Below, one piece after another: positions 8,522 to 17,200 of a stretch of 64,000 nt of DNA. The notes under the pieces are model-generated. The model made no database searches and was not told the origin of the DNA. It saw only the letters and a list, made by a program, of their open reading frames with translations. This DNA comes from an uncultured Flavobacteriales bacterium. GTDB lineage: Bacteria; Bacteroidota; Bacteroidia; Flavobacteriales_G; Salibacteraceae. The DNA lies in the NCBI GenBank assembly GCA_905479105.1, contig CAJQLE010000001.1:547628-611627 (forward strand), in the 5' to 3' direction. Position 1 is the first letter of the stretch, and each line of letters opens with the position of its first letter. Position numbers and translations under genes: made by a program.

Positions 8522-10516
8522 ATGAAGAAATTACTCTTGCTTCTTGCGTTCTTAGGCCAGTTTGGCGCTCAAGCTACAAATCTAGACAGCCTATTTAACT
8601 CGATAGCATATCGTTCCTCTTCTATTCAACTGAATGTATTAGATAGTGCTTATAAATCTATGAGACGTTCAGATTCATTGGAGTTCATAGCTTTTCACAA
8701 ACGAGCTATGCAGGCCAATCTAGATTGGAAAGACAAAAAAAAGTTATTGTATACAGCCAAGTACAATCAAGCAAAATGGTTCTTTTATCATGACCAAAAA
8801 GCCAAGGGCATTCTTATTTTTTCTTCTTTATCTGAACAAATTAAAATCAAAGAATACCCTAAGCTAAAAGCACATGTGCACATTTCTTTAAGCTCCAATT
8901 ACAGCGAAATGGGGTCTCCTGAAAAAGCATTAGAACAAGCTCTTCTGGCTCTTGATTGTATGCAATTCGCTCAAGATTCAGCATTTCTTCCAGTCATATA
9001 TAACTCGATTGGAGAAGACTACCGAACACTCAAAGACTTCAATGCAGCCATTGATTATTACAATTTAGGCTTGTCCGTTGCCATCAATCAAAATGATTCT
9101 TTTCACATTGGTAAGATTTCTAACAATAAAGGAATTGCTTTAACGCAATTAGATCAATTTGAAGAAGCAAAAGATGTGCTGCTCTTTGGTTATGAGACGG
9201 CAAGAAAAACCGGTGATAAGTTCGGGCAAGCTATTCTTTTAACGAACCTAGGTTTTAACGCCAAAGAGAAGGGAGAATATCAAGAAGCGCTCGAATACTA
9301 TACGCGTTCTTTAGCCCTTAAAGAAGCTTTTGGTAATCAACGAAGTATAGCCTACACCTTGAATGACATGGGTGAAACATACTTCTTACTTGGAAAACAT
9401 GATCTAGCCATCAGATATTCCCTAAAGGCTTTGGGAATGATAGATGAAAAGTATTCTCCTTATTATGCGAAAGATTTCAAGCTCACTCTTGCTCGATCTT
9501 ACAAAGGCAACGAGCAGTATGACAGTGCTTTTTTCTATTTAAACGCCTCAAGTCAGCTTCAAGAAAGCCTGCTTAATGAAGACAAACTAAAAGAAGTAGC
9601 ACGCATTGAAAAACTCTCTGTTCTGAGAGAAAAAGACCTTGAAAACAAAATGCTCAAAGCACAAAACGAGGCAAGTCTTTCTGAGCTTAAGCAAGGTCAG
9701 TGGTTATTTGCTTTTGTGGCATTGCTCTGCATAACAGCCATATTTATAGGGTTTATACTTTACAGAAATAGCCGGCTTAAAAACGCCTTTTCAAAACAGC
9801 TCGAGGCGCAAAACCTAGCGTTGACACACTCGAATGAAAACTTGAATCAATTACTCAATGAGCAGAATTCATTATTCAACATTGTTACGCACGACCTGAA
9901 AGGCCCGCTCGTTAACAGCGCGCAACTCTTAGAACTCGAATCAGAATCGAAAACTTCTGAGGAGAAAGCCAAATTAAGAACAATGATAACTCGCTCCGTG
10001 AATGGTGCACTAGGTTTTATATCTGAGTTCAACGCATTGAGAGAGTTGGAAGAAAAACACGAAATTCCACAGAATCAAATTTTCGATCTCACTGCAATTA
10101 TCAACGAAGTTTTGGGCCACTTTCAAAGTGAAATGGAGTCACGAAAAATTGAGGTACACTTCAACACCTCTCAAAAAATTGAGTTGAATAGCGTTCCATC
10201 GTTTGTTCGGCATATTATGCTCAACCTCATATCAAACGCAGTGAAGTATTCGCCTGACAAGGGCAGTATTTTTATCACTATTTCTCAATCTGACAATACT
10301 CGAATCTCCATTGAAGATCAAGGTATGGGTATCAAGCCTGAAAATTTAGATCGCATTTTCGAACGCTTTTTTCGCGCCCCTGCAGGATTGGTAAGTGCTA
10401 AATCAAATGGGTTAGGGCTGTCTTTGGTGAAGCTTTTAGTTGAGAAATTAAATGGTAAGATCACCGTAAAAAGCACGCTTAATAAAGGCAGTGAATTCAT
10501 TGTTTCCATTCCGTAA
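8522..10516 (+). CDS. TPR-containing sensor histidine kinase
   Basis: A 665-residue sensor kinase of the Bacteroidota TPR type. The start is set at the ATG giving MKKLLLLLAFLG, the beginning of a signal peptide; the longer frame from 8480 adds residues that do not fit a signal. Tetratricopeptide repeats span about residues 70-370 (for example YNSIGEDYRTLKDFNAAIDY and TNLGFNAKEKGEYQEALEYY), followed by a coiled region, one membrane segment near 395-415 and the kinase core. The H-box is FNIVTHDLKGPL with His457; the N-box is HIMLNLISNAVKYS; later come EDQGMGI, FERFFRA and NGLGLSLVKL. No receiver domain is fused and no response regulator is adjacent. It lies 31 nt after the helicase and 5 nt before pdeM, an unusual position for a signalling gene. 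Confidence 0.9.
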   Translation: MKKLLLLLAFLGQFGAQATNLDSLFNSIAYRSSSIQLNVLDSAYKSMRRSDSLEFIAFHKRAMQANLDWKDKKKLLYTAKYNQAKWFFYHDQKAKGILIFSSLSEQIKIKEYPKLKAHVHISLSSNYSEMGSPEKALEQALLALDCMQFAQDSAFLPVIYNSIGEDYRTLKDFNAAIDYYNLGLSVAINQNDSFHIGKISNNKGIALTQLDQFEEAKDVLLFGYETARKTGDKFGQAILLTNLGFNAKEKGEYQEALEYYTRSLALKEAFGNQRSIAYTLNDMGETYFLLGKHDLAIRYSLKALGMIDEKYSPYYAKDFKLTLARSYKGNEQYDSAFFYLNASSQLQESLLNEDKLKEVARIEKLSVLREKDLENKMLKAQNEASLSELKQGQWLFAFVALLCITAIFIGFILYRNSRLKNAFSKQLEAQNLALTHSNENLNQLLNEQNSLFNIVTHDLKGPLVNSAQLLELESESKTSEEKAKLRTMITRSVNGALGFISEFNALRELEEKHEIPQNQIFDLTAIINEVLGHFQSEMESRKIEVHFNTSQKIELNSVPSFVRHIMLNLISNAVKYSPDKGSIFITISQSDNTRISIEDQGMGIKPENLDRIFERFFRAPAGLVSAKSNGLGLSLVKLLVEKLNGKITVKSTLNKGSEFIVSIP

Positions 10517-10521
10517 ATCCA

Positions 10522-11166
10522 ATGTCCTTTGAGCCTCTAGCTTTTGTAATTGCTAACACTTCGGTTGTTTTCGGAAACCGTTGGATGAGCATTGGTGATG
10601 ACCTTATCATTGCAGATCTGCATTTGGGCAAAACCATGCATTTTAGAAAAGCCGGTCTGCCTATTCCTCCATCTGCCCGATTTGCGGATCAATCAGCGCT
10701 GCTCGATTTAATCCATTCCGAACAACCAAAACGACTCGTCATTTTAGGAGACTTGTTTCACAGTGCGCTCAATTCTGAAATGGAAGAATTTGGAATGATC
10801 ACTAGTCAATTTCCTGAAATAGATTTTCTGCTAGTTATTGGTAACCATGATATTTTATCCGATTCAAACTATCGCTCATTGGATTTGCAGGTTTTTGAAA
10901 CCCTAATGATTGGCCCGTTTTTGCTTTCGCACGAACCCTTAGATTCTATGCCTGTGGGCGAAATCAACATTCATGGGCACATTCATCCCGGAGTATTACT
11001 TAAAGGAAGAGGGCGACAATCGTTGATGGTTCCGTGCTTTCATCTTCAAGGACAACATCTATGCATGCCTGCTTTTGGTGCCTTAACAGGTTTGATGAAG
11101 GTAAAAACCAAGAAGAAAGATTCGGTTTTCGGGGTTTTAGAAGCTGAAGTGGTTCAGTTGATGTGA
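10522..11166 (+). CDS. pdeM: Ligase-associated DNA damage response endonuclease PdeM
   Basis: A 214-residue calcineurin-like metallophosphoesterase. The metal-binding motifs appear in order: ADLHLG (Asp32, His34), GDLFHS (Asp77), GNHD (Asn108, His109) and HGHIHPG (His151, His153, His155). Length and motif order fit PdeM, the phosphoesterase of the bacterial LPD (ligase, phosphoesterase, helicase-associated) repair cluster. The Lhr-like helicase of the same cluster is two genes upstream, which supports this assignment over a general phosphatase. The gene starts 5 nt after the sensor kinase stop and is the last of the operon; downstream is a 422-nt non-coding stretch with repeats. No terminator hairpin is evident immediately after it. 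Confidence 0.87.
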   Translation: MSFEPLAFVIANTSVVFGNRWMSIGDDLIIADLHLGKTMHFRKAGLPIPPSARFADQSALLDLIHSEQPKRLVILGDLFHSALNSEMEEFGMITSQFPEIDFLLVIGNHDILSDSNYRSLDLQVFETLMIGPFLLSHEPLDSMPVGEINIHGHIHPGVLLKGRGRQSLMVPCFHLQGQHLCMPAFGALTGLMKVKTKKKDSVFGVLEAEVVQLM

Positions 11167-11251
11167 TTTTTTTGTCACTTAGAGTGGCACGTGCAAAGAC
11201 ATCCCACCTACCTGTCACTTAATATAAGAAAGAGAACTGACATCCCACATA

Positions 11252-11300
11252 CCTGTCACTTCGAGTGTCCGCCAGCAGGCGGATGTATCGAGAAGCGAAC
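11252..11300 (+). repeat. Repeat unit, copy 1 (plus orientation)
   Basis: The unit begins CCTGTCACTTCGAGTG and ends TGTATCGAGAAG. The interior is a short perfect hairpin, CCGCC-AGCA-GGCGG. The outer ends CTTCGA and TCGAGAAG can also pair, so the whole unit could fold into one extended stem-loop. Confidence 0.7.
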
Positions 11301-11320
11301 AGAAGGAAAATGACTTAGTC

Positions 11321-11389
11321 GTTCTCGATACGATTGGTAAATTTCTGCTCTAAAAAGTACATTCATCCCGCAATCACTCGAACTGACAG
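11321..11389 (-). repeat. Repeat unit, copy 2 (minus orientation)
   Basis: Read on the minus strand the unit begins CTGTCAGTTCGAGTG and ends TATCGAGAAC, matching the ends of the other copies, but the ~45-nt interior is different and is not an obvious hairpin. It sits head-to-head with copy 1. Confidence 0.6.
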
Positions 11390-11471
11390 AACTTTTGTCA
11401 TTCAAAACTAGAAAGCGAATTGACCTAGCCTTTGTGTTTTAAACTTGAAAAGCCGGCCATTAACCCACACG

Positions 11472-11525
11472 CCTGTCACTTCGAGTGTTTTTTGAAGCGC
11501 AGCGAAGAAAAATGTATCGAGAAGC
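11472..11525 (+). repeat. Repeat unit, copy 3 (plus orientation)
   Basis: Begins CCTGTCACTTCGAGTG and ends TGTATCGAGAAG, the same ends as copy 1. The interior of ~25 nt starts with a run of T and closes with a run of A around GAAGCGCAGCGAAG, so it too can form a hairpin although its sequence differs from copy 1. Confidence 0.7.
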
Positions 11526-11588
11526 AAACAGAAGAAAATCCTCCTCCTTCGCAATTCTTTTCTTTTTTTGTAATCTAAATCAAAGACC

Positions 11589-12017
11589 ATGAGCGACAAG
11601 ATTAATGCAGATAAAGCACCAAAACCAGTTGGTTCATATCCACACGCTAGACGCGTTGGAAACTTGCTCTTCTTATCTGGTGTTGGTCCACGCACCGCTG
11701 GCTCTGATGCGAACGATAGTGGCGTTCCAGGATTGAAGCTCGACCACAACGGCAACTTCTTAGAATTTGATTTTGAAGCGCAATGCCGTTCGGTTTTTGA
11801 TAATGTGCGTGCAGTACTTGAGGCTTCTGGAAGCTCGTGGAATAATCTGGTGGACGTAACGGTTTTTTTGGTCAACATGAGGCGCGACTTCGCAACCTAT
11901 AACCGCGTTTATGCCGAATATTTCAAGGAAGCTCAACCTTGCAGAACCACAGTTGAAATCAATTCATTGCCCACGCCTATTGCCATAGAGCTGAAGTGCA
12001 TTGCAACCATAGATTAA
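11589..12017 (+). CDS. RidA (YjgF/UK114) family protein, possibly 2-aminomuconate deaminase
   Basis: A 142-residue protein of the RidA/YjgF superfamily. The N-terminal part contains VGSYPHARRVGNLLFLSG and the C-terminal part the family signature RTTVEINSLP with the arginine that binds substrate carboxylates, followed by IAIELKCIA. The length and the sequence GPRTAG near residue 38 resemble 2-aminomuconate deaminases, which remove the amino group from 2-aminomuconate during 3-hydroxyanthranilate/kynurenine breakdown, rather than the ~125-residue housekeeping RidA imine deaminases. No other kynurenine-pathway gene is nearby, so the specific activity is an inference; family membership is firm. 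The next gene begins 1 nt after its stop. Confidence 0.8.
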   Translation: MSDKINADKAPKPVGSYPHARRVGNLLFLSGVGPRTAGSDANDSGVPGLKLDHNGNFLEFDFEAQCRSVFDNVRAVLEASGSSWNNLVDVTVFLVNMRRDFATYNRVYAEYFKEAQPCRTTVEINSLPTPIAIELKCIATID

Positions 12018-12018
12018 G

Positions 12019-12351
12019 GTGAAAGAGCCCAGCAAAGAAGACATATTGCTTTTGCTTGAACGAGAAATCAAGAAAACAAAAGCGACCATTGAAGACTACA
12101 AGTTAAGCTCGGGGCCTATCGCTCCGGATGACGCCATTGGTCGCATATCAAGAATGGACGCGATAAATAATCGAACCATTGTGCAGACCGCGCAACGTAA
12201 CGCTGAAGAAAAACTCAAAAAGCTGGAGCGTATGCGAGAAGGAATTGACAGCCCTGACTTTGGTAAATGCATCAACTGTGGAAATAAAATTCAAACAGGC
12301 AGAGTCATTCTAAAGCCCGAAAGTCCTTATTGCGTGAAGTGCGCGGGGTAA
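12019..12351 (+). CDS. Small TraR/DksA-type C4 zinc-finger protein
   Basis: A 110-residue protein starting at GTG, 1 nt after the RidA-family stop. The first ~85 residues form a probable helical coiled coil (many Lys/Glu, ISRMDAINNRTIVQTAQRN), and the C-terminus carries a four-cysteine zinc finger, CINC followed by YCVKC. This is the TraR/DksA layout, whose members bind the RNA polymerase secondary channel and change promoter output. The tip of the coiled coil does contain acidic residues (APDDAIG), as DksA does. Whether it acts on RNA polymerase is inference. No ATG lies near the N-terminus, so GTG is the best start. It could instead be a small nucleic-acid-binding protein. Confidence 0.75.
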   Translation: MKEPSKEDILLLLEREIKKTKATIEDYKLSSGPIAPDDAIGRISRMDAINNRTIVQTAQRNAEEKLKKLERMREGIDSPDFGKCINCGNKIQTGRVILKPESPYCVKCAG

Positions 12352-12387
12352 AAAGTCTCTCTGAAAAATCGTATAATCGTAATCTTT

Positions 12388-12403
12388 TTGGATTCAAATC
12401 CAA
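12388..12403. promoter_or_regulatory. Palindrome TTGGATTCAAATCCAA, copy 1
   Basis: Seven-base inverted arms TTGGATT and AATCCAA flank a 2-nt centre. An identical copy starts 32 nt further on, about three helical turns away, so both would face the same side of the DNA. Likely an operator for the following ATPase gene. Confidence 0.55.
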
Positions 12404-12419
12404 TATTATTATACTTTTA

Positions 12420-12435
12420 TTGGATTCAAATCCAA
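12420..12435. promoter_or_regulatory. Palindrome TTGGATTCAAATCCAA, copy 2
   Basis: Identical to copy 1 and ending 4 nt before the GTG start of the ATPase gene, so it overlaps where a ribosome-binding site would be. Binding here would block initiation of transcription or translation. The protein that recognises it is unknown. Confidence 0.55.
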
Positions 12436-12439
12436 AATT

Positions 12440-13564
12440 GTGATAAAACGACATCAACTTGCATTTGCTAAGGAAAGGCTTTTTAAAGGAAAGGCGTTAA
12501 TCATTTACGGCCCAAGACAAGCCGGAAAAACCACCTTCACTGAGTTACTCTTAAAAGAAACAAAAGAGGAAATTCTCAAACTGAATGGAGATGATGCTGA
12601 CACACGCTCCATGCTTTCCGAGGCAAACTCAACCCTTCTTCAAAACATTATTGGCAGCCACAAAATCTTAGTTATTGATGAAGCCCAGCGCATTCCAAAC
12701 ATCGGGGTTGCCATAAAAATTGTGGTCGATCAATTCAAAGATGTGCAAGTTATTGCAACGGGATCATCTTCCTTCGAGTTGGCTAATCATATCAATGAAC
12801 CATTAACGGGTCGCAAATACGAGTTACTACTCTTGCCCATCGCTTTTCAAGAAATGGTTTCCCATACAGATTATTTGAGCGAGACGCGCATGCTTGAGCA
12901 GCGGTTAGTGTATGGAAGTTATCCAGAAATAATTACCGACCCAAGCCATGCAGAAGAGCACATAAAACTCTTGGCTAACAGCTACTTGTACAAGGATCTT
13001 TATTTACTTGAACAAATCAAAAAACCCATTCTACTCGAAAAACTTGTGAAAGCATTGGCCCTTCAAGTTGGCAGTGAAGTGAGCGTAAACGAACTTTCAA
13101 AACTGATAGGTGCGGACAATAAAACGATAGAAAAATACATCTCAGCGCTCGAACAAGCCTTTGTGGTGTTTACACTTACCTCGTTCAGCAGAAACGTGCG
13201 CAATGAATTGAAAAAAAGTCGAAAAATTTACTTCTATGACAACGGTGTGATCAATGCCATAACCGGCAATTTCACCCCAATTCATCAAAGGTCAGATGTA
13301 GGCGCGTTGTGGGAAAATTACCTCATAAGTGAGCGCATGAAATACAAGGCAATTGAACAGATGAGTGCTACATCGCATTTTTGGCGAACCACGCAACAAC
13401 AAGAGATTGACTACATAGAATCTTCTTCAACTTCGATCGCTGCTTACGAGTTTAAATGGAGTATTAAGGCCAACTATAAGTTTCCGGTAACCTTCTCCAA
13501 AGCTTATCCTTCGTCTACTTTGCAAACAATTCATCCAAAAAACTACGGCTCTTTTCTAAGCTAA
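12440..13564 (+). CDS. AAA ATPase with C-terminal DUF4143 domain
   Basis: A 374-residue protein of the AAA_14 + DUF4143 architecture. Walker A is YGPRQAGKTT at about residues 23-32, Walker B is ILVIDEAQRI near 77-86, and a sensor-like ATGSSSFEL follows. The middle is a winged-helix-like region (NELSKLIGADNKTIEKYISA), and the C-terminal DUF4143 part contains FYDNGVINAI and QEIDYIE, with acidic and lysine residues that recall restriction-endonuclease-fold nucleases. The biological role of this family is unresolved; members are scattered widely among genomes and are often solitary, as here. The start is GTG at 12440. Two identical palindromes lie in the 52 nt before it, suggesting dedicated regulation. 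Its TAA stop shares the sequence CTAA with the convergent gene. Confidence 0.85.
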   Translation: MIKRHQLAFAKERLFKGKALIIYGPRQAGKTTFTELLLKETKEEILKLNGDDADTRSMLSEANSTLLQNIIGSHKILVIDEAQRIPNIGVAIKIVVDQFKDVQVIATGSSSFELANHINEPLTGRKYELLLLPIAFQEMVSHTDYLSETRMLEQRLVYGSYPEIITDPSHAEEHIKLLANSYLYKDLYLLEQIKKPILLEKLVKALALQVGSEVSVNELSKLIGADNKTIEKYISALEQAFVVFTLTSFSRNVRNELKKSRKIYFYDNGVINAITGNFTPIHQRSDVGALWENYLISERMKYKAIEQMSATSHFWRTTQQQEIDYIESSSTSIAAYEFKWSIKANYKFPVTFSKAYPSSTLQTIHPKNYGSFLS

Positions 13565-14061
13565 CGTAACCTATTACGATTGTAGTTAATCGCTGCTTTC
13601 TTCAAAGCATTCTTCTTGAAATAAGGAATGATGATGTACATGGTTGTAGGCACTGCTCCAGCTATTACCAAAGCTATTTGCGATGGAGATGAAACGTCAT
13701 CATTGGTCCAAGCATTATAGGCAAAAACGCCAAACAAAGGAAGCGCAACTCCCAAAGAAACTTGTTTCGCTATTGCCCAATTTCTGAACCGATTCATATA
13801 CTTTTTACTCTCAGGATCAAAGTCAAAATTTCGTCTCAAGTTTCCACCATATATTCCTACCCAATGATAATCGCTCTCTGAAGCGTTTTTGTAGCTATGC
13901 CAATAAAAAAACGAGCGGCTATCGCTTCCAGTTGAGGTGAATGAATAGCTTCTAATCATATCAGACTGCACAACTAGGCTGTCATTTTCTGATTCAATTT
14001 GAGCCATTACGCTGTAAAAAGGAAATAGCAATGTGATGGTGAAAAGTAGATAAGGTTTCAT
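13561..14061 (-). CDS. Small exported or membrane protein, unknown function
   Basis: A 166-residue protein with a signal peptide ending VMAQ (residue 21), a polar stretch rich in Ser, Asp and Tyr, and two hydrophobic segments near residues 96-115 (LGVALPLFGVFAYNAW) and 126-148 (ALVIAGAVPTTMYIIIPYF), then a basic tail. I do not recognise the family. A minus-strand CAAGTTTG resembling a -7 box lies just upstream of its start. It is convergent with the ATPase gene and the two stops overlap. Confidence 0.6.
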   Translation of the reverse strand: MKPYLLFTITLLFPFYSVMAQIESENDSLVVQSDMIRSYSFTSTGSDSRSFFYWHSYKNASESDYHWVGIYGGNLRRNFDFDPESKKYMNRFRNWAIAKQVSLGVALPLFGVFAYNAWTNDDVSSPSQIALVIAGAVPTTMYIIIPYFKKNALKKAAINYNRNRLR

Positions 14062-14191
14062 AGGTGAAACAAACTTGGGGAAAAATTGAATTCAATAACT
14101 CTTCCTTGTGAATTATTGACCGCTAAAATTAGGAGCCCTCATAACTCGCCATTTCACCATTCTTTTCAACGGCCAAGTCGAATCTAGATTT

Positions 14192-14199
14192 TACCTTTG
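14192..14199 (+). promoter_or_regulatory. -7 promoter box TACCTTTG for ileS
   Basis: Perfect TAnnTTTG match about 34 nt before the ileS ATG. Expected to drive the ileS-dksA-lspA operon. The -33 TTG is not obvious. Confidence 0.5.
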
Positions 14200-14232
14200 C
14201 CGCCTTTAAAAATCATTGGGTAGAAGGTTGAC

Positions 14233-17200
14233 ATGAAAGGATTTAAAGAACATGATGGGCTTAACCTGCCGAACATAGCTGAGCAGGTGCTAGAGAAGTG
14301 GAAGAACGAAAAAACGTTTGAAGAGAGCATTTCAACACGTGATGGCAAGCCAAGCTTCGTGTTTTACGAAGGGCCGCCCTCTGCCAATGGCATGCCTGGA
14401 ATCCATCACGTAATGGGCCGAACAATCAAAGATTTATTCTGTCGATATAAGACACAACGCGGGTTTCAAGTAAACCGAAAAGCGGGTTGGGACACTCACG
14501 GACTCCCTGTGGAATTAGGTGTAGAAAAAGAGTTGGGGATTACCAAAGAAGACATTGGTAAAACCATCACTATTGAAGAATACAACAAAGCTTGTCGTGA
14601 AGCGGTAATGCGCTACACCGATGTTTGGAATGATCTGACTGAAAAAATGGGTTATTGGGTTGACATGAGCGACCCTTATGTAACCTATGAAAACAAGTAC
14701 ATCGAAAGTGTTTGGTGGCTGCTGGGTCAGTTGTATGAGAAAAACATGCTTTATAAAGGCTACACCATTCAGCCTTACTCTCCCGCTGCAGGAACAGGAT
14801 TAAGCTCGCACGAATTAAATCTTCCGGGTACGTATAAGGATGTGAAGGACACGAGTGCAACGGCAATGTTTAAACTTTTATCAAATAATCAAAACATTGA
14901 ATCCATTCAATCCTTGCTTGAAAATAATATCCCAATCTATTTCTTAGCATGGACTACAACTCCTTGGACACTTCCTTCAAACACAGCCCTCACTGTTGGT
15001 GAGAAGATTGAATATGCTCTTTGTAAGGGCCCCCACCCATACATTGATGGAAAAATAATCCATGTGATTTTAAGCTGGGATAGAGTCAATTACTACACAG
15101 ACATTAAGACTTGGGATATAACCGAAAAGCATGTTGCTTTAGCAAGTGTGAAGAAAGGATTAGAATATAGGAATAATCCGAATGGTGAATCAGAATCAAA
15201 ATGGTCAATAGTTGCTCATTTTATGGGGAATAATCTGCTCGGCTCACGTTACGAGCAACTGCTTCCTTATACTCAGCCGATGAAAGATGCTGATAAAGCG
15301 TTTCAAGTAATTGCAGGTGATTTCGTTACGACCGAAGATGGAACAGGAATCGTGCATACTGCGCCAACATTCGGTGCAGACGATATGCAAGTGGCAAAAG
15401 CTGCAGGTATTCCACCGATGATGGTTGAAAATGAAATTGGTGACCCAGTGCCGTTGGTGGATCTTCGAGGTCGATTTGTAATGGATGTCAAAGATCCTGT
15501 TTGGGGATTGGCGGGCGAACCAGTAAAGGCAGAGTACCTTACTGAAGAAGAAAAGGAAACCGCTTTCCAAAAACAAAAAGTTAGCCTCAAAGAGCACATT
15601 CCTAACTTAAGTAATTACCTAAGTGTTGACGAGCGTATTGCTCTTAAACTCAAATTAGAAGGGAAGGCCTTCAAGGTGGAGAAGTACCAACACAACTATC
15701 CACATTGCTGGCGAACAGACAAACCAATATTGTATTACCCATTAGACTCTTGGTTCATCAAAGCATCATCGGCACGTGATAAGATGATCGCCTTGAACAA
15801 TACCATTAATTGGAAACCTGAAAGCACAGGTACAGGTCGATTTGGAAATTGGTTGGAAAACGTAAATGATTGGAACCTGAGCCGTTCTAGGTATTGGGGT
15901 ACGCCCCTTCCTATTTGGCGCTCTGGACCTTATGGTCCTCTGATGGAAGAGTTTGTTGGCGCAATCAACGACTTCACAGAGAAAAACGCCTATTACATTT
16001 CAGAAGAATGTGTTGACGAATCGGGTAGTCGTTTTGATGGTCAATCTTTGCGAAAGTATCTGGGTGAAATGCGGATGGCGGGTCAAAACGTAAACAACGT
16101 TTGGAATGATCTTATTCGCTCTAGAAAAATAAAAACTTTTGCTTCTCTACCTGAAGAGATGATCGACTTGCACCGGCCAATGGTCGATTACGTGATCTTC
16201 TTTAGAAATGGGCTCGTGCTTGCTAGAGAACTAGACTTAATCGATGTTTGGTTTGACAGTGGCGCTATGCCATATGCTCAATGGCATTATCCGTTTGAGA
16301 ATAAAGAACTGGTTGATAACGGAACTGTTTTCCCAGCCGACTTCATCGCTGAAGGAGTTGACCAGACGCGAGGTTGGTTCTATACTTTACACGCTATTTC
16401 ATCGATGATCAAAGGATCAGTTGCGTTTAAAAACGTAGTGAGCAACGGACTTGTGTTGGATAAGAACGGCCTTAAAATGTCGAAACGTCTGGGTAATGGT
16501 ATCGATCCATTCGAAACACTTGGAAAATTTGGTCCTGATGCCACACGCTGGTATATGATTACCAACGCCATGCCTTGGGATAATTTGAAGTTTGACCTCG
16601 ATGGAATCACTGAGGTTCAACGCAAGTATTTCAGAGCGCTGCATAACAGCTATTCATTCTTTGCATTGTACGCTAACGTTGATAATTTCACTCATGCTGA
16701 AGCAGAAATTCCGTTGGACAACCGACTAGAAATTGACCGCTGGGTTATTTCTCGCTTAAACAGCTTAATAAAAGAGGTGGAAACCGCCTTTGACAACTAC
16801 GAACCAACCAGGGCTGGACGTGCTATCCAAGACTTCGTAGTAGATGAATTGAGCAACTGGTATGTGCGCCTTTGCAGAAGACGTTTTTGGAAAGGTGATT
16901 ACAGCGAAGACAAGATTGCTGCTTACCAAACACTTTATCGTTGCTTAATTACTGTTTCAAAATTAAGCGCGCCTATCGCGCCATTTTACTCTGACTCGCT
17001 GTTCTGTGACTTGAACGACATCACCAAGAAGGATGAAGCTAAATCAGTGCACATTGCAGAATGGCCTGCTATTCAGGAGAATGAGATTGACAGCGACTTA
17101 GAAAGGCGGATGGCATTGGCACAAACGGCTTCTTCTTTAGCATTATCTCTGCGCAAAAAGGAAAATATCAGAGTGCGTCAGCCGCTTCAAAAAATCATGA

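Larger units (their letters stand above)
11167..11588. other. 422-nt gene-free stretch carrying mirrored repeat units
   Basis: Between pdeM and the RidA-like gene there is no convincing open frame. It holds at least three copies of a repeat bounded by CTGTCAnTTCGAGTG and TATCGAGAA (entries below), two shorter half-copies reading TGTCACTT at 11173-11180 and 11213-11220, and a twice-repeated GACATCCCAC segment just before the half and full copies. Confidence 0.7.

Noticed and set aside
11408-11878. A 156-residue minus-strand frame over the repeat cluster and RidA gene
   Set aside because: It is opposite a clear RidA-family gene and its other half is repeat DNA.
12440-13564. Part of a defence island or mobile element
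   Set aside because: The ATPase stands alone between housekeeping genes, with no integrase, transposase, attachment site or companion defence gene.
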